From positions 3,156,001 through 3,220,000 of the forward strand of contig NZ_CP072141.1 of the NCBI RefSeq assembly GCF_019355555.1: 64,000 nt of DNA. The letters run 5' to 3'. The notes below the pieces were generated by a model. That model was not told the origin of the DNA. It was given only the letters and a program-made list of their open reading frames with translations, and made no database searches. The stretch is from Rhizobium sp. L51/94. GTDB lineage: Bacteria > Pseudomonadota > Alphaproteobacteria > Rhizobiales > Rhizobiaceae. Below are positions 1-8,609 of this stretch, in pieces. Each line of letters begins with the position of its first letter. The first letter of the stretch is position 1. The translations under genes and the position numbers were made by a program.

Positions 1-1574
1 TCGGTCAGGATCTTGTAGGCGCGGGTGCAGATATCGACCTTGCGCTGGTAGGTGTCGGCCTGGCCGGTCTCGTCGAACGCCATGACGACGACCGCGGCAC
101 CATAGGCATGTACCAGCCGTGCCTGCTCGAGGAACTTCTCCTCGCCTTCCTTCAGCGAGATCGAGTTGACGATCGACTTGCCCTGGACGCATTTCAGGCC
201 GGCCTCGATGATCGACCATTTCGACGAGTCGATCATGACAGGCACGCGAGCGATATCCGGCTCGGCTGCGATCAGGTTCAGGAACTCGACCATCGCCTTC
301 TCGGAATCGATCAGGCCTTCATCCATGTTGATGTCGATCACCTGAGCGCCGGCTTCGACCTGGTCGCGAGCGACAGCCAGGGCCGCGTTGTAGTCGGCAT
401 TGGTGATAAGCTTGCGGAATTTCGCCGAACCGGTGACATTGGTGCGCTCGCCGACGTTGACGAACGGAATATCCTTGGTGAGTTGGAACGGCTCGAGACC
501 CGACAGCGACATGAAGGGACGATGTTCGGGGATGGCGCGCGGCTTGTATTTCGACACGGCTTCGGCGATGGCGCGGATATGGTCCGGCGTCGAGCCGCAG
601 CAGCCGCCAACGATGTTGACCAAACCCTCGGCTGCAAAGCCCTCGATCTGCGCCGCCATCATCTCGGGCGTCTCGTCGTACTGGCCGAATTCGTTTGGTA
701 GGCCGGCATTCGGGTAGGCGCAGATCAGCGTGTCGGCAGCCCCTGACAGCTCCTGCAAATGCGGCCGCATGGCATTGGCACCGAGCGCGCAGTTAAGGCC
801 GATGGTGAACGGATTGGAATGGCGAACCGCGTTCCAGAACGCCGATGGCGTCTGGCCCGAAAGGGTACGGCCGGAAAGGTCGGTTATGGTGCCGGAGATC
901 ATAACCGGCAGGCGGACGCCCTTGGCGATAAATCGCTCCTCGCAGGCGAAGATCGCGGCCTTGGCATTCAGCGTGTCGAAAATGGTTTCGATCAGGATGA
1001 TGTCGGCGCCGCCATCGATCAACCCATCGATCTGCTCGCCATACGCAATGCGCAACTCGTCGAAGGAGACGGCGCGGAAACCGGGATTGTTGACGTCGGG
1101 CGAGATCGATGCCGTACGGTTTGTTGGGCCGATGGCGCCGGCGACAAAGCGGCGACGGCCGTCTTCCCGCTCGGCACGGATGGCAGCCCGGCGCACGACG
1201 CGTGCACCCTCCTTGTTGAGATCGTAGACAGCGCCTTCCATCTCGTAGTCGGCCTGGGCGATGCGCGTCGAGGAAAACGTGTTGGTTTCCAGGATGTCGG
1301 CGCCGGCCATGGCGTAGCGATAGTGGATTTCCTCGATGGCGTCGGGCTGGCTGAGGATCAGAAGGTCGTTATTGCCCTGCTGGTGACAGGCGCAGCCGAT
1401 GAAGCGGTCGCCGCGGAACTGCTCCTCGTCGAAGCCAAGCCCCTGAATCTGCGTGCCCATGGCACCATCGAGCACCAGAATGCGCTCGCTGGCTGCCTGC
1501 TTAAGCGCCGCGAACACATCGCTGCCGTCCCGCTTCGCCGCTTCCGGACCAAAAAGATCGTCAAACACCAGCAT
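1..1574 (-). CDS. metH: Methionine synthase, cobalamin-dependent (5' part; gene runs off the left edge)
   Basis: Transfers a methyl group from methyltetrahydrofolate to homocysteine through cobalamin. Reading leftwards from the ATG at 1574, the protein begins [15 protein letters not shown] and continues with the homocysteine-methyltransferase core ([19 protein letters not shown], then [12 protein letters not shown]). The zinc-ligand motif [14 protein letters not shown] is encoded near 585-625 and is followed by the pterin-binding domain ([23 protein letters not shown]). About 524 codons are present; the cobalamin and AdoMet-activation domains lie outside the window. The start follows a typical MetH N-terminus. 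A 20-bp palindrome sits 36 bp upstream and probably controls it. Identification is secure. Confidence 0.96.
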   Translation of the reverse strand, partial: MLVFDDLFGPEAAKRDGSDVFAALKQAASERILVLDGAMGTQIQGLGFDEEQFRGDRFIGCACHQQGNNDLLILSQPDAIEEIHYRYAMAGADILETNTFSSTRIAQADYEMEGAVYDLNKEGARVVRRAAIRAEREDGRRRFVAGAIGPTNRTASISPDVNNPGFRAVSFDELRIAYGEQIDGLIDGGADIILIETIFDTLNAKAAIFACEERFIAKGVRLPVMISGTITDLSGRTLSGQTPSAFWNAVRHSNPFTIGLNCALGANAMRPHLQELSGAADTLICAYPNAGLPNEFGQYDETPEMMAAQIEGFAAEGLVNIVGGCCGSTPDHIRAIAEAVSKYKPRAIPEHRPFMSLSGLEPFQLTKDIPFVNVGERTNVTGSAKFRKLITNADYNAALAVARDQVEAGAQVIDINMDEGLIDSEKAMVEFLNLIAAEPDIARVPVMIDSSKWSIIEAGLKCVQGKSIVNSISLKEGEEKFLEQARLVHAYGAAVVVMAFDETGQADTYQRKVDICTRAYKILT

Positions 1575-1609
1575 ACTCCCTCGACCCGACTGCGACTCCG
1601 CATTCAATC

Positions 1610-1629
1610 ACATAAAGATATCTTTATGT
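1610..1629. promoter_or_regulatory. 20-bp perfect palindrome upstream of metH (SahR/SamR-like operator candidate)
   Basis: ACATAAAGATATCTTTATGT is a perfect inverted repeat ending 36 bp before the metH start codon. ArsR-family regulators of methionine and S-adenosylhomocysteine metabolism in proteobacteria are known to bind palindromes with an AAGATATCTT-type core, so this is most likely the operator of such a regulator. The symmetry is seen directly; the regulator is inferred and is not encoded next to metH. Confidence 0.7.
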
Positions 1630-1972
1630 CAATATATGCGGTCGATCATAGTGATTTGCAATATAGCCGCTCTTTTTGCCGAACGGCAAAAAACATGCAG
1701 GTGCGCCCGCGATTACCGGACTTCGGTCTTGGTTGCTGGCGCATCGGTCGTCGCAAAACATACTGCACCCGCAGAGGGCAAGAGTGGTGAGGTGCGGCTT
1801 GATATCTATGCAGCCTGCACCACGTTTTTCAGCGATCCACCGACAAGCACTCGAGTGCGCGCAACGCACTTGACGCCGCAGCTCTGTTCTTGTCGGATCA
1901 CTGACACTAAGAATCCCGGCCAAGGGCGCGCACCGCGCTTGGCATTTATAAAGACTCCCGGAGGAAACACTT
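1630..1972. other. Intergenic region between metH and the AGE-family gene, with one hairpin
   Basis: No convincing gene is seen. The interval must hold the metH promoter (leftward) and the promoter of the sugar epimerase gene (rightward). An imperfect inverted repeat at 1919-1943 (GCCAAGGGCGCG paired with CGCGCTTGGC, one bulge) lies about 17 bp upstream of the GGAGG ribosome binding site and could be an operator or a structured leader. Confidence 0.4.
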
Positions 1973-3220
1973 TTGATCGCAGCTGAACCCGCCACGCTGG
2001 GAAACTGGAGCAACCGCGACTATCATCGCCGCTGGCTGCTCGATCAGGCCAACGGCTTGTTCGATTTCTTCCAGTATCGCGCCGTCAATCCGAAGGGCGG
2101 GTTTTACGACATGGACGATGCGGGCAAGCCGCTCGGTGCCGATAACTCGGTGCGCGGCATTCATTCGTCCGCCCGCATGGTCCACTGCTTTTCGATCGCC
2201 AGCCTGCTGGGGCGGCCCGGGGCCGACGAGATCATCGACCACGGCATGAGCTACCTCTGGCATCATCACCGCGACAAGACCCACGGCGGCTACTTCTGGA
2301 CTGTCAACAATGACGGTCCCGTCGATGCCAGCAAGCAGGGTTACGGCCACGCCTTCGTGCTGCTCGCCGCATCATCGGCAAAGACCGTCGGCCATCCGCT
2401 GGCAGACGAGATGCTCGCCGACATAACGAAAATAATCGACGAGAAATTCTGGGAAGACAGCCACGGCGCCATCGCCGAAGAGTTCAATCAGGATTGGTCA
2501 CCGATCGGTGACTACCATGGCCAGAACTCCAATATGCATCTGACCGAGGCGCTGATGGCAGCGTTCGAGGCGACGGGCGACAGGTCATACCTCGACAAGG
2601 CCGAACGTATCGCCGACCTCATCATCCGGCGGCAGGCAGGCGCTGTCGGCTTCCGCGTGCCCGAGCATTTCGATGCCCAGTGGCAGCTCGACAAGACCTA
2701 TCGCGGCAACGAGATGTTCCGCCCGTCCGGCACGACGCCCGGCCACTGGCTGGAGTGGGCACGCCTCGTGCTGCAGCTCTGGACGCTGGGCGGCAAGCGC
2801 CACGACTGGATGCCGGAAGCGGCTCGCCACCTGTTTGCGCAGTCGATGTCGCTGGGCTGGGACAAGGAGATCGGTGGCTTTTTCTACACGCTCGATTGGG
2901 AGGATGTACCGGCCAAGCGCAACAAGCTGTGGTGGCCGGCCTGCGAAGGAGCCGGCGCTGCCCACTATCTCAACGCGCATCTGCCTGATGACTTCCACGA
3001 GCAGAGCTATCGCAAGATCTGGGGTATCATCGGCAAGGCGTTTATAGACCGTCAGAACGGCGGCTGGCATGAGGAACTGACGGAAGATCTGGCCCCTGCC
3101 CACACACTGTTTAGCGGCAAGGGAGATATCTACCACGCCCTGCAGGCCTGCCTGATCCCGCTATTTCCGGCGACCGGCAGCTTGACCAGGGTGATATCGG
3201 AAGCCAGCGGCAGGCTCTGA
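1973..3220 (+). CDS. N-acylglucosamine 2-epimerase family sugar isomerase/epimerase
   Basis: Member of the AGE family of (alpha/alpha)6-barrel enzymes, which interconvert aldoses and ketoses (mannose/fructose), epimerise N-acetylglucosamine, or epimerise cellobiose. At 415 residues it has the usual length. Family segments are visible in order: HGGYFWTVNNDG, KQGYGHAFVLLAAS, NSNMHLTEALMAAFE, PGHWLEWARLV, GGFFYTLDWED and GGWHEEL; the histidines in HLTEA and PGHWLEW match catalytic positions of the family. The start is TTG, chosen because GGAGG lies 8 bases upstream. No signal peptide, so cytoplasmic. The substrate cannot be read from sequence; a mannose isomerase role is a guess. Confidence 0.85.
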   Translation: MIAAEPATLGNWSNRDYHRRWLLDQANGLFDFFQYRAVNPKGGFYDMDDAGKPLGADNSVRGIHSSARMVHCFSIASLLGRPGADEIIDHGMSYLWHHHRDKTHGGYFWTVNNDGPVDASKQGYGHAFVLLAASSAKTVGHPLADEMLADITKIIDEKFWEDSHGAIAEEFNQDWSPIGDYHGQNSNMHLTEALMAAFEATGDRSYLDKAERIADLIIRRQAGAVGFRVPEHFDAQWQLDKTYRGNEMFRPSGTTPGHWLEWARLVLQLWTLGGKRHDWMPEAARHLFAQSMSLGWDKEIGGFFYTLDWEDVPAKRNKLWWPACEGAGAAHYLNAHLPDDFHEQSYRKIWGIIGKAFIDRQNGGWHEELTEDLAPAHTLFSGKGDIYHALQACLIPLFPATGSLTRVISEASGRL

Positions 3221-3275
3221 TCGCTATCCGATGACGGCGCGGGGCGATGCCATCCCGCGCCGCATTCTCGTGTGG

Positions 3276-3770
3276 CTATTCCGTCGCCAGGCTGAGATTG
3301 TGCAATTCATGCCCGAGCGTCAGTGCCAGCGCCTCGACCACCAGATTGTGGTCGTCGCGCTGTGGCAGGCCGGAGACGGTGACGGCACCGATGCAGCCTG
3401 TGCCGATGACGTGGATCGGGAAGCTGCCGCCATGCGGCGCGTAGTCGGCCGCCGACAGTCCGTTGTTCTCGACAGTCTTGCCGGCTTTCTTCAATTCAAG
3501 ACCGCTGGCATAGCTGCTGCGGAAATAGCGGAGAACCATCGCCCGCTTGCGGCGGATCCAGTTGGCGTTATCCGGCGTCGAGCCGGCAAGCGCCACGTAG
3601 AATACCGGCATCGAATGCAGGGTGATGTCGATGGCCACGCCGAGATTGCGCTCGCGCGCCAGATCGTGCAGCAGATTGCCGAGAACCCAGGCGGTGGAGA
3701 AATCGAAAGAGTCGAAGCGCAGCACTTCTTCCTGCACGGCAATGCGGCTGAGATCGTGGTCAATGGTCAT
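3276..3770 (-). CDS. UPF0303 / DUF336 (HbpS-like) family protein
   Basis: About 164 residues, starting MTIDHDLSRIAVQEEVLRF. The ATG at 3770 is preferred over upstream in-frame starts because GAGGGAG sits 7-8 bases before it. The C-terminal half shows the hallmark of the DUF336 fold: NNGLSAADYAPHGGSFPI followed by GCIGAVTVSGLPQRDDHNLVVEAL. Some family members bind haem or cobalamin, or take part in haem degradation; most UPF0303 proteins remain uncharacterised. No signal peptide, so cytoplasmic. It stands alone on the minus strand between two plus-strand genes, giving no operon clue. Confidence 0.85.
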   Translation of the reverse strand: MTIDHDLSRIAVQEEVLRFDSFDFSTAWVLGNLLHDLARERNLGVAIDITLHSMPVFYVALAGSTPDNANWIRRKRAMVLRYFRSSYASGLELKKAGKTVENNGLSAADYAPHGGSFPIHVIGTGCIGAVTVSGLPQRDDHNLVVEALALTLGHELHNLSLATE

Positions 3771-3925
3771 TGTCGGAACTCCCTCGTCTTCTCTGAACGC
3801 AATCAAGCCCCAAGCGCGCTGTTTGTCCACCGGCTTGTCTTCGATTGTCCAATCACCGCCCCTTGCCGAGGCGCTGCGTTCACGTCAATGATGCGACAAT
3901 CGAAATATGCCGGAGCCCCGACTTA

Positions 3926-4891
3926 ATGCGCGCCAAGATCATCTTTCTGGCCATCCTGACCGCGATCTCGCGGATTGCCAGCGCCCGGGCCGAAGACGGT
4001 GGCCAGCAAGTGCTGCGCGACGGCTTCGACGGGAAAGATTTCGCCCCGGCCGGTCACCTCTACTATCGCAATAACGCCGAGCAGAAGGCAGGCACCTACC
4101 AGTTCCAGTCCGCGGTGAGCCGAAGCGGCGGCGGCGCGTTGAAACTCACCATCAAGCCGAATTGCGCAGCCGGCAAAGAAAATTGCAGCGAACGCGCCGA
4201 GATCTGGGAGAAAACCAAATATCGCGTCCCCTATGATCAAGGCGTCTGGTACGGATTTGCGGTCAAGTTCGCCGATCCGATACCATCAGGAGACCATCGT
4301 TACCTGATTGCCCAGTGGAAGCGCGAGATCGGCCCGGAGGCCAAGGGCGACTTCAGCCCCTTCCTCGCCCTGCGCCTCAACAACGGCAAGCTGTTTGCGA
4401 CTGTCGAGACGAACTACGTCGCGCCGCCGTCGGGTGCGCCAAGCGTGAAACCCGGATCCTGCGCTTCCGGCCAGACGCCTGTCTGGTACCGCCCCGACAC
4501 CAACCAGATGCGTGCCCTCGTCGCGACAGACGCCACCTGGACCAAGAGCGACGGCGGTGAGTTCACCAGTTGCACGGATGCGATGACCATCACCGATCGT
4601 GGCAACAAACTGCCGACGCCCGGTTCAGGCTGGATCGATTTCGCCATCTACACGCAGCCTGGACCAGACGGCACCGGCCGCATCGAGATTTTTGCCAACG
4701 ATAAATGGATTGTCACCGTAAAGGGACATATCGGCCACGCGGACAAGGGTCTCGGCAGGAACCAGTATTTCAAGTTCGGCCCTTATCGCGACGCGGACAC
4801 TACTGAATGGACCATGTATTACGATGATTTCCGCCGTTCGCCCCGCTGCAGGGATGTTCTGGCCGACGCATCGCTGTGTCCCGCAGACTAA
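3926..4891 (+). CDS. Secreted polysaccharide-lyase-like protein (heparin lyase I fold)
   Basis: A 321-residue protein with a clear signal peptide (MRAKIIFLAILTAISRIASA, cleavage near ARAED). The rest resembles the jelly-roll polysaccharide lyase family Pfam PF14099: QVLRDGFDGKDF at the N-terminus, SERAEIW, VWYGFAVKFAD, HRYLIAQWKRE, GWIDFAIYTQPGPDGTGRIEIFAND and QYFKFGPYRD. The SERAEIWE and QWK segments correspond to active-site strands of that family. The ATG at 3926 is chosen because the signal peptide starts there; an upstream in-frame ATG at 3845 would add an untypical 27-residue extension. It probably acts on a uronic-acid glycan in the periplasm or outside, perhaps an exopolysaccharide. 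Substrate unknown. Confidence 0.8.
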   Translation: MRAKIIFLAILTAISRIASARAEDGGQQVLRDGFDGKDFAPAGHLYYRNNAEQKAGTYQFQSAVSRSGGGALKLTIKPNCAAGKENCSERAEIWEKTKYRVPYDQGVWYGFAVKFADPIPSGDHRYLIAQWKREIGPEAKGDFSPFLALRLNNGKLFATVETNYVAPPSGAPSVKPGSCASGQTPVWYRPDTNQMRALVATDATWTKSDGGEFTSCTDAMTITDRGNKLPTPGSGWIDFAIYTQPGPDGTGRIEIFANDKWIVTVKGHIGHADKGLGRNQYFKFGPYRDADTTEWTMYYDDFRRSPRCRDVLADASLCPAD

Positions 4892-4978
4892 AGGCGAAAT
4901 AGCGACGAAATTGTTTGGAGGAGCGAACCATTGCGCGCATGGTGCGTTTAGTAAAGTTGTCATCAGGAGGCGATAGCT

Positions 4979-5275
4979 ATGCTTAACACAACCCGTGACT
5001 GTGCTCGCGATAGCGCGAAAAATGCAATCCCGTCGCTGGGAGAAATCGAAGGTCGCCTCGCGGTGCTTGAGATCTTGGCCCAATGCGCCCTCACCCATGC
5101 ACTCAGTGAAGGCGACCAGAAGGTCGACAAAGCTCTTCTGGAGGAAATTCGCCGCGCCATGCATGCGAAATGCGGTGAACTGAAGCTCGGCAGCGAGGAC
5201 GCAGAATCTGCCTTCGGCTTTGCCGAGGAACTGATCAGCGCATCAATAGAAGCATCGAGGCTTAATCGCCAGTGA
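4979..5275 (+). CDS. Small hypothetical protein (98 aa)
   Basis: Starts at an ATG preceded by a strong AGGAGG eight bases upstream, so expression is likely. The product is soluble and mostly helical (LGEIEGRLAVLEILAQCALTH, VDKALLEEIRRAMHAKCGEL), with no signal peptide or membrane segment. Its stop overlaps the GTG start of the next small gene by GTGA, suggesting translational coupling. I do not recognise a family. Confidence 0.7.
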   Translation: MLNTTRDCARDSAKNAIPSLGEIEGRLAVLEILAQCALTHALSEGDQKVDKALLEEIRRAMHAKCGELKLGSEDAESAFGFAEELISASIEASRLNRQ

Positions 5276-5418
5276 TCTCGCGTCGTGCACAAATCATCCT
5301 CGCAGCCATGGTCGGGCTGGCCGTCATCCTGACTGTGCTGCTTCTCGTCGTCCCAAAAGTCCCTGAAATTCCAGGGACCGATCTGCCCCAGTCCGGGGCA
5401 GCAGCGCCTTCCAAATAG
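5272..5418 (+). CDS. Small single-span membrane protein (48 aa), translationally coupled
   Basis: GTG start overlapping the preceding stop codon in a GTGA junction. The product begins MISRRAQIILAAMVGLAVIL, a positively charged start followed by one hydrophobic helix (about residues 8-27), then a short polar tail ending PQSGAAAPSK. The arginines before the helix predict an N-in, C-out topology. The overlap and the well-formed membrane segment are the reasons for calling it. Function unknown; a link to the 98-residue upstream protein is inferred from the coupling. Confidence 0.55.
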   Translation: MISRRAQIILAAMVGLAVILTVLLLVVPKVPEIPGTDLPQSGAAAPSK

Positions 5419-5564
5419 CAGTAATGTACCGTTACGGAACGGTGGGGTGTCCCGTTTTCGGAGGATATTAACACCCCCGTGCGGTCTCGCTTGAATATTA
5501 GAAAAATCGCGGCTTTATGGGATCGTCACCTGATCGCGGGTGCTTTCATCAAGAGGGGGGCGAT

Positions 5565-5762
5565 ATGACCATGCTGATCCAGACGCCGATCTGCTCCGAA
5601 GAAGTCGATGTTCTCGCCGGTGCCCTCTACGCTTGGTGTGCGGAACGGGAAATTAAACTTTCAAGCCAGGCCGGCCTTGCGGCGGCCAACAGGGCAATCG
5701 ACCTCCTTCATGCGGGACATCGTACGCAGGAAGATCTCCTCAGCGCTTTGCACAACGCATGA
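5565..5762 (+). CDS. Small hypothetical protein (65 aa)
   Basis: Starts MTMLIQTPICSEEVDVLAGAL at an ATG with the purine-rich AGAGGGGGG just upstream; an in-frame ATG at 5517 lacks a good ribosome binding site. The protein is compact and helical (ALYAWCAEREIKL, AANRAIDLLHAG, TQEDLLSAL), with no signal or membrane segment. No family recognised. It lies upstream of the LuxR-type gene in the same direction but separated by 150 bp. Confidence 0.65.
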   Translation: MTMLIQTPICSEEVDVLAGALYAWCAEREIKLSSQAGLAAANRAIDLLHAGHRTQEDLLSALHNA

Positions 5763-5912
5763 ACCTAAGGGGCTGACCGACGTCGGACCACGGGGTCTCG
5801 GCCTGACGTGAGATATTCGCGCAACAGTCGCAAAAAACAACCCACGCGACAGATTGATAATTGTTAAATCAACCATGCGAATCTGCGGGCTTGCCGTTAC
5901 GGTAAGCCTAGC

Positions 5913-6623
5913 ATGACTTCAAAATCGACTTTCAATTCCATATCCCAGACCCTGATCGACAACTGGCTGGATGCAACCAGCCCGATAGAAGATCCGGAGA
6001 CGTTCTGCGGCACGATAAGCGAGACCATGTCTCTGAAGATGTCGCTCAACTTCATCGACACCAGAAGCGATGATCCTCTCGACTGGTATTTCCGTCGCAT
6101 CAAGCCCTACGGGATCAACAGTCGCATTCTCAATCTGAAAAAGATGTTTCCCGACGGTCCGTTGAGGAACCTGCCAGACAGGACCTACCTCCTCGACGCC
6201 GTCATCCCCCACTACAGCCGCGCGCTTTCGCTGCGAAAGCCCTTGATCGATCTGGTCCTGACGAAAATCGCCGGCATCAATGTCGGCTACGACCGTTTGC
6301 TGATCCCTCAAAAAACCAACGGCCGGGCGGAATGGTGCGTATCGTTCACCGAAGGCCGTTTCCTTTTCAAGGCACCTGTTGACGCCAAGCTGGACCCGGT
6401 TGACGAAGTCATCATCCAACTGCTGATGGAGGGCGAGACCGCCAGGGAAATCGCCGTGGAGCTTGGCTTGTCTCAGCGGACCATCGAGCACCGGATCGAC
6501 AAGATGAAGATCCGCTATGAGGCGCGCAACGTCGTCCATCTCACCGCCAAGCTTTTCTCCATCCACATGGACCGCCGCATGGCGGAAGACCGGATTATCG
6601 ATGCGGGCCAAAGGGAAGACTAG
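5913..6623 (+). CDS. LuxR-type HTH transcriptional regulator
   Basis: 236 residues. The C-terminal 65 residues form a LuxR-type DNA-binding helix-turn-helix: LDPVDEVIIQLLMEGETARE, then IAVELGLSQRTIEHRIDKMK, ending near AKLFSIHMD. The N-terminal 160 residues look PAS-like (FIDTRSDDPLDWYFRRIKPYG, TYLLDAVIPHYSRAL) and lack the acyl-homoserine-lactone-binding signature WxxYxxxxY, so this is probably not a classical quorum-sensing receptor. It ends 7 bp from the convergent stop of the next gene. Targets unknown. Confidence 0.8.
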   Translation: MTSKSTFNSISQTLIDNWLDATSPIEDPETFCGTISETMSLKMSLNFIDTRSDDPLDWYFRRIKPYGINSRILNLKKMFPDGPLRNLPDRTYLLDAVIPHYSRALSLRKPLIDLVLTKIAGINVGYDRLLIPQKTNGRAEWCVSFTEGRFLFKAPVDAKLDPVDEVIIQLLMEGETAREIAVELGLSQRTIEHRIDKMKIRYEARNVVHLTAKLFSIHMDRRMAEDRIIDAGQRED

Positions 6624-6629
6624 CGCGGC

Positions 6630-7334
6630 CTACCTCTTGCGCGCGGCCGCCTGCGCCCGTGCCTTCAGTTGCTCCATCGAAAGACCGGTGGCAGCGGCGG
6701 CAACATTGTAAAGCGCCTTGTTCAGATCCTTCGTCTTGAATGCGATACCGTCGACGCCGCGCTTGCGATCGAAACCCAGCGGATTACCGTCCCGATCAAC
6801 CACGACATGCACGCCAAAAAACATCTGGTCGAACTCGCGACTATTCGGCTTGTAGAAGCTTGCACCGGCGGAGGTGTCGAATTCCCCGTCGAAATTGGCA
6901 ATGAAAAGCTGCAGCACCGAATAGCTCGCGGACGACTGGCCGACCACCACTTCGCCGAACTTGCAGCTGCCGAGATAGGGGATGGAAGGCAGCACGCTGG
7001 AGCGGTTCGCTTTCCTCATCCGGTTGTTGGCCGGCAGTCGATCGGAAAAAAGATCATGTGCGTCGTTCCCAAGGATCGACAGGTTTTCGCGCGTCGCCGA
7101 CGCGACCTCGATGGCGTCCATTGTCGGCAGGATCTTGCGGAAACGCGCTCGTGACGTCTCGGATGGCTCCGGTATTACCTCGCCGTTGCTGAACCATCGG
7201 GCGTATTTCGCAGCTGCGATTTCGGATTCGGAAGATTGGGAGGCAAGGCTGAGGGAGGCATTCGCTAACTTTACGATGTCGTTTCCGAAGCGATTTCCGT
7301 ATTGTAGCTTTTCGGCGGCCTTCTTGTCAGACAC
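6630..7334 (-). CDS. Hypothetical protein (234 aa)
   Basis: GTG start with AAAGGGG upstream. The protein is soluble, without signal peptide or membrane helices. The N-terminus is helical (MSDKKAAEKLQYGNRFGND); the middle and C-terminus look like a mixed alpha/beta domain (VVVGQSSASYSVLQLFIANF, FFGVHVVVDRDGNPLGFD). It ends in a basic, alanine-rich tail (QLKARAQAAARKR). I do not recognise a family. The codon usage and GC match the neighbours. Confidence 0.65.
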   Translation of the reverse strand: MSDKKAAEKLQYGNRFGNDIVKLANASLSLASQSSESEIAAAKYARWFSNGEVIPEPSETSRARFRKILPTMDAIEVASATRENLSILGNDAHDLFSDRLPANNRMRKANRSSVLPSIPYLGSCKFGEVVVGQSSASYSVLQLFIANFDGEFDTSAGASFYKPNSREFDQMFFGVHVVVDRDGNPLGFDRKRGVDGIAFKTKDLNKALYNVAAAATGLSMEQLKARAQAAARKR

Positions 7335-7544
7335 TGCAATTCCCCTTTTTTCCCGAGCAGTCTCGTTGCGCTCTGTTGGGATGCTATGGACGAAATCTTA
7401 ATGCGACGGCCGATTGGCACCGTAGATTTACCGTGCCAACGTCAAGTTGTGTCTCCCACGTCGGTTGATGGTTAGCAAACTGTGATGATCGGACAGGCGC
7501 CATTGAGAGGCAAGCAACGCCCAAATTCGGTAAAATTCACGAAA

Positions 7545-7568
7545 AAAGGCGACCCTGAGGCCGCCTTT
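7545..7568 (-). terminator. Intrinsic terminator of the BA14K gene
   Basis: On the minus strand AAAGGCG and CGCCTTT form a 7-bp stem around a 10-base loop, followed by a run of Ts (TTTTTTCGTG). It sits 24 bp after the stop of the gene at 7592-7948. Confidence 0.8.
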
Positions 7569-7591
7569 ATAATCGCTGAAGCTGATACCGA

Positions 7592-7948
7592 TTACTGGAT
7601 CCGGATGCGGAACGCACCCGATGGATACCAGAAGCCATCGCTGTGGCGGCGATAGCCGGGACGGCGTTGCTCATAGCCACGATAACCGTTCCAATTGCCG
7701 CGACGATCGCGCGGAGGGCCGCGGCGGAAGCCAGGGCGTTCATCGTTGCGGTAACCGGGTGGGCTGCGGCGATCGCGGTTCATGCGACGAGGCGGTGGCG
7801 CATCGGGATTGTACTGGACAGTCGTAACGTCAGAGCCACCAGCCATTGTCATGGCAGGCAGCGGCGCAGCAGACGCCGGCGCAACCCCGGAAAGGCCAAC
7901 CATCGCAGCAAGCGCTGCTGCAGCAAAACCTGTAAAAATTTTCTTCAT
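7592..7948 (-). CDS. BA14K family secreted protein
   Basis: 118 residues with a signal peptide (MKKIFTGFAAAALAAMVGLS, cleavage near ASAAP). The mature part is very rich in Arg, Pro, Gly and Tyr (DRRSPPGYRNDERPGFRRGP) and ends with the BA14K signature: YRGYEQRRPGYRRHSDGFWY followed by PSGAF. The family was named for a Brucella abortus immunoreactive protein with lectin-like activity and is expanded in Rhizobiales. It probably resides in the periplasm or at the surface. An intrinsic terminator follows it. Confidence 0.85.
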   Translation of the reverse strand: MKKIFTGFAAAALAAMVGLSGVAPASAAPLPAMTMAGGSDVTTVQYNPDAPPPRRMNRDRRSPPGYRNDERPGFRRGPPRDRRGNWNGYRGYEQRRPGYRRHSDGFWYPSGAFRIRIQ

Positions 7949-8082
7949 CGGTACTCCAATTCGGCGTTATCGCCGCTCATTTCTCAAGGAGCGCGATGGG
8001 AATGACATAGGGTGCAGGCAACATCCGACAAGACGTAAGGTTGTATAATCTGCAGGTTTGCGCCCGATTGTCCCTCACGAGG

Positions 8083-8514
8083 CTACTGATCGTCCTCCGG
8101 AACCTGAACCTCGCCTTGATCCTCCCCGTCCCAGTAATGGACGCGTTCGGCATGGACGTGGATCATCACAACGCCCGGGGTATCCACACCGTCCTGGAAC
8201 CAGACGTCCAGCTCGCTCGTCCAGTGCTCGGCAAATCGTGCCTTGTCGCGGATCAGCGCTGCTTCGCCTTCGACAGCGACCGCGAAAGACTTCTCGCCTT
8301 GAAATGTCAGCGACACCTTTGGATTGGCCTCGATGTCGGCGACCATCTTGGCCTCTTCCCAGGTGAAGTAGTAACTGTCGCCATCGTAGTCGACATCGCC
8401 GTTGTTGCTCATCGGCCGCCCGGCAATCGTACCGTTTTCGGCATGCGTCAGCAGCATGGCGATATCGATATCGCGCATCTTTTCGGCCAGGTCTTTCAAG
8501 GTCATTTCGCTCAT
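8083..8514 (-). CDS. Pyridoxamine 5'-phosphate oxidase-like (general stress protein 26) family
   Basis: 143 residues, split beta-barrel flavin-binding family Pyrid_ox_like (PF16242). Visible segments: IAMLLTHAENGTIAGRPMS (the phosphate and flavin strand), YYFTWEEAKMVADIEANPKV, SLTFQGEKSFAVAVEGEAAL and AERVHYWDGEDQGEV. Related proteins bind FMN, FAD or F420; in plant-associated bacteria they are often stress-induced. Start ATG with GGAGG eight bases upstream. An 11-bp inverted repeat lies just upstream (8534-8560), possibly an operator. Confidence 0.85.
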   Translation of the reverse strand: MSEMTLKDLAEKMRDIDIAMLLTHAENGTIAGRPMSNNGDVDYDGDSYYFTWEEAKMVADIEANPKVSLTFQGEKSFAVAVEGEAALIRDKARFAEHWTSELDVWFQDGVDTPGVVMIHVHAERVHYWDGEDQGEVQVPEDDQ

Positions 8515-8533
8515 CCCGACAGTCCTCCAGGTT

Positions 8534-8560
8534 GCATGAACACGTCTAACGTGTTCATGC
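8534..8560. repeat. Perfect 11-bp inverted repeat with 5-base loop
   Basis: GCATGAACACG and CGTGTTCATGC flank TCTAA. It lies between the end of the minus-strand gene at 8610-8960 and the start of the minus-strand gene at 8083-8514, only 20 bp from the latter's ATG. On either strand no T-run follows, so an operator or a leader hairpin is more likely than a simple intrinsic terminator. Confidence 0.7.
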
Positions 8561-8609
8561 GATGAAGGTTCAGGCAGTCGGAGGCTCTAAATACCGATCT
8601 ACCGTCGGT

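Noticed and set aside
759-1790. 343-codon plus-strand frame over metH
   Set aside because: Antisense of the methionine synthase N-terminal domain.
5913-6623. LuxR-type gene as an acyl-homoserine-lactone receptor
   Set aside because: The conserved ligand-pocket aromatic pattern is not visible and there is no luxI-type gene in the window.
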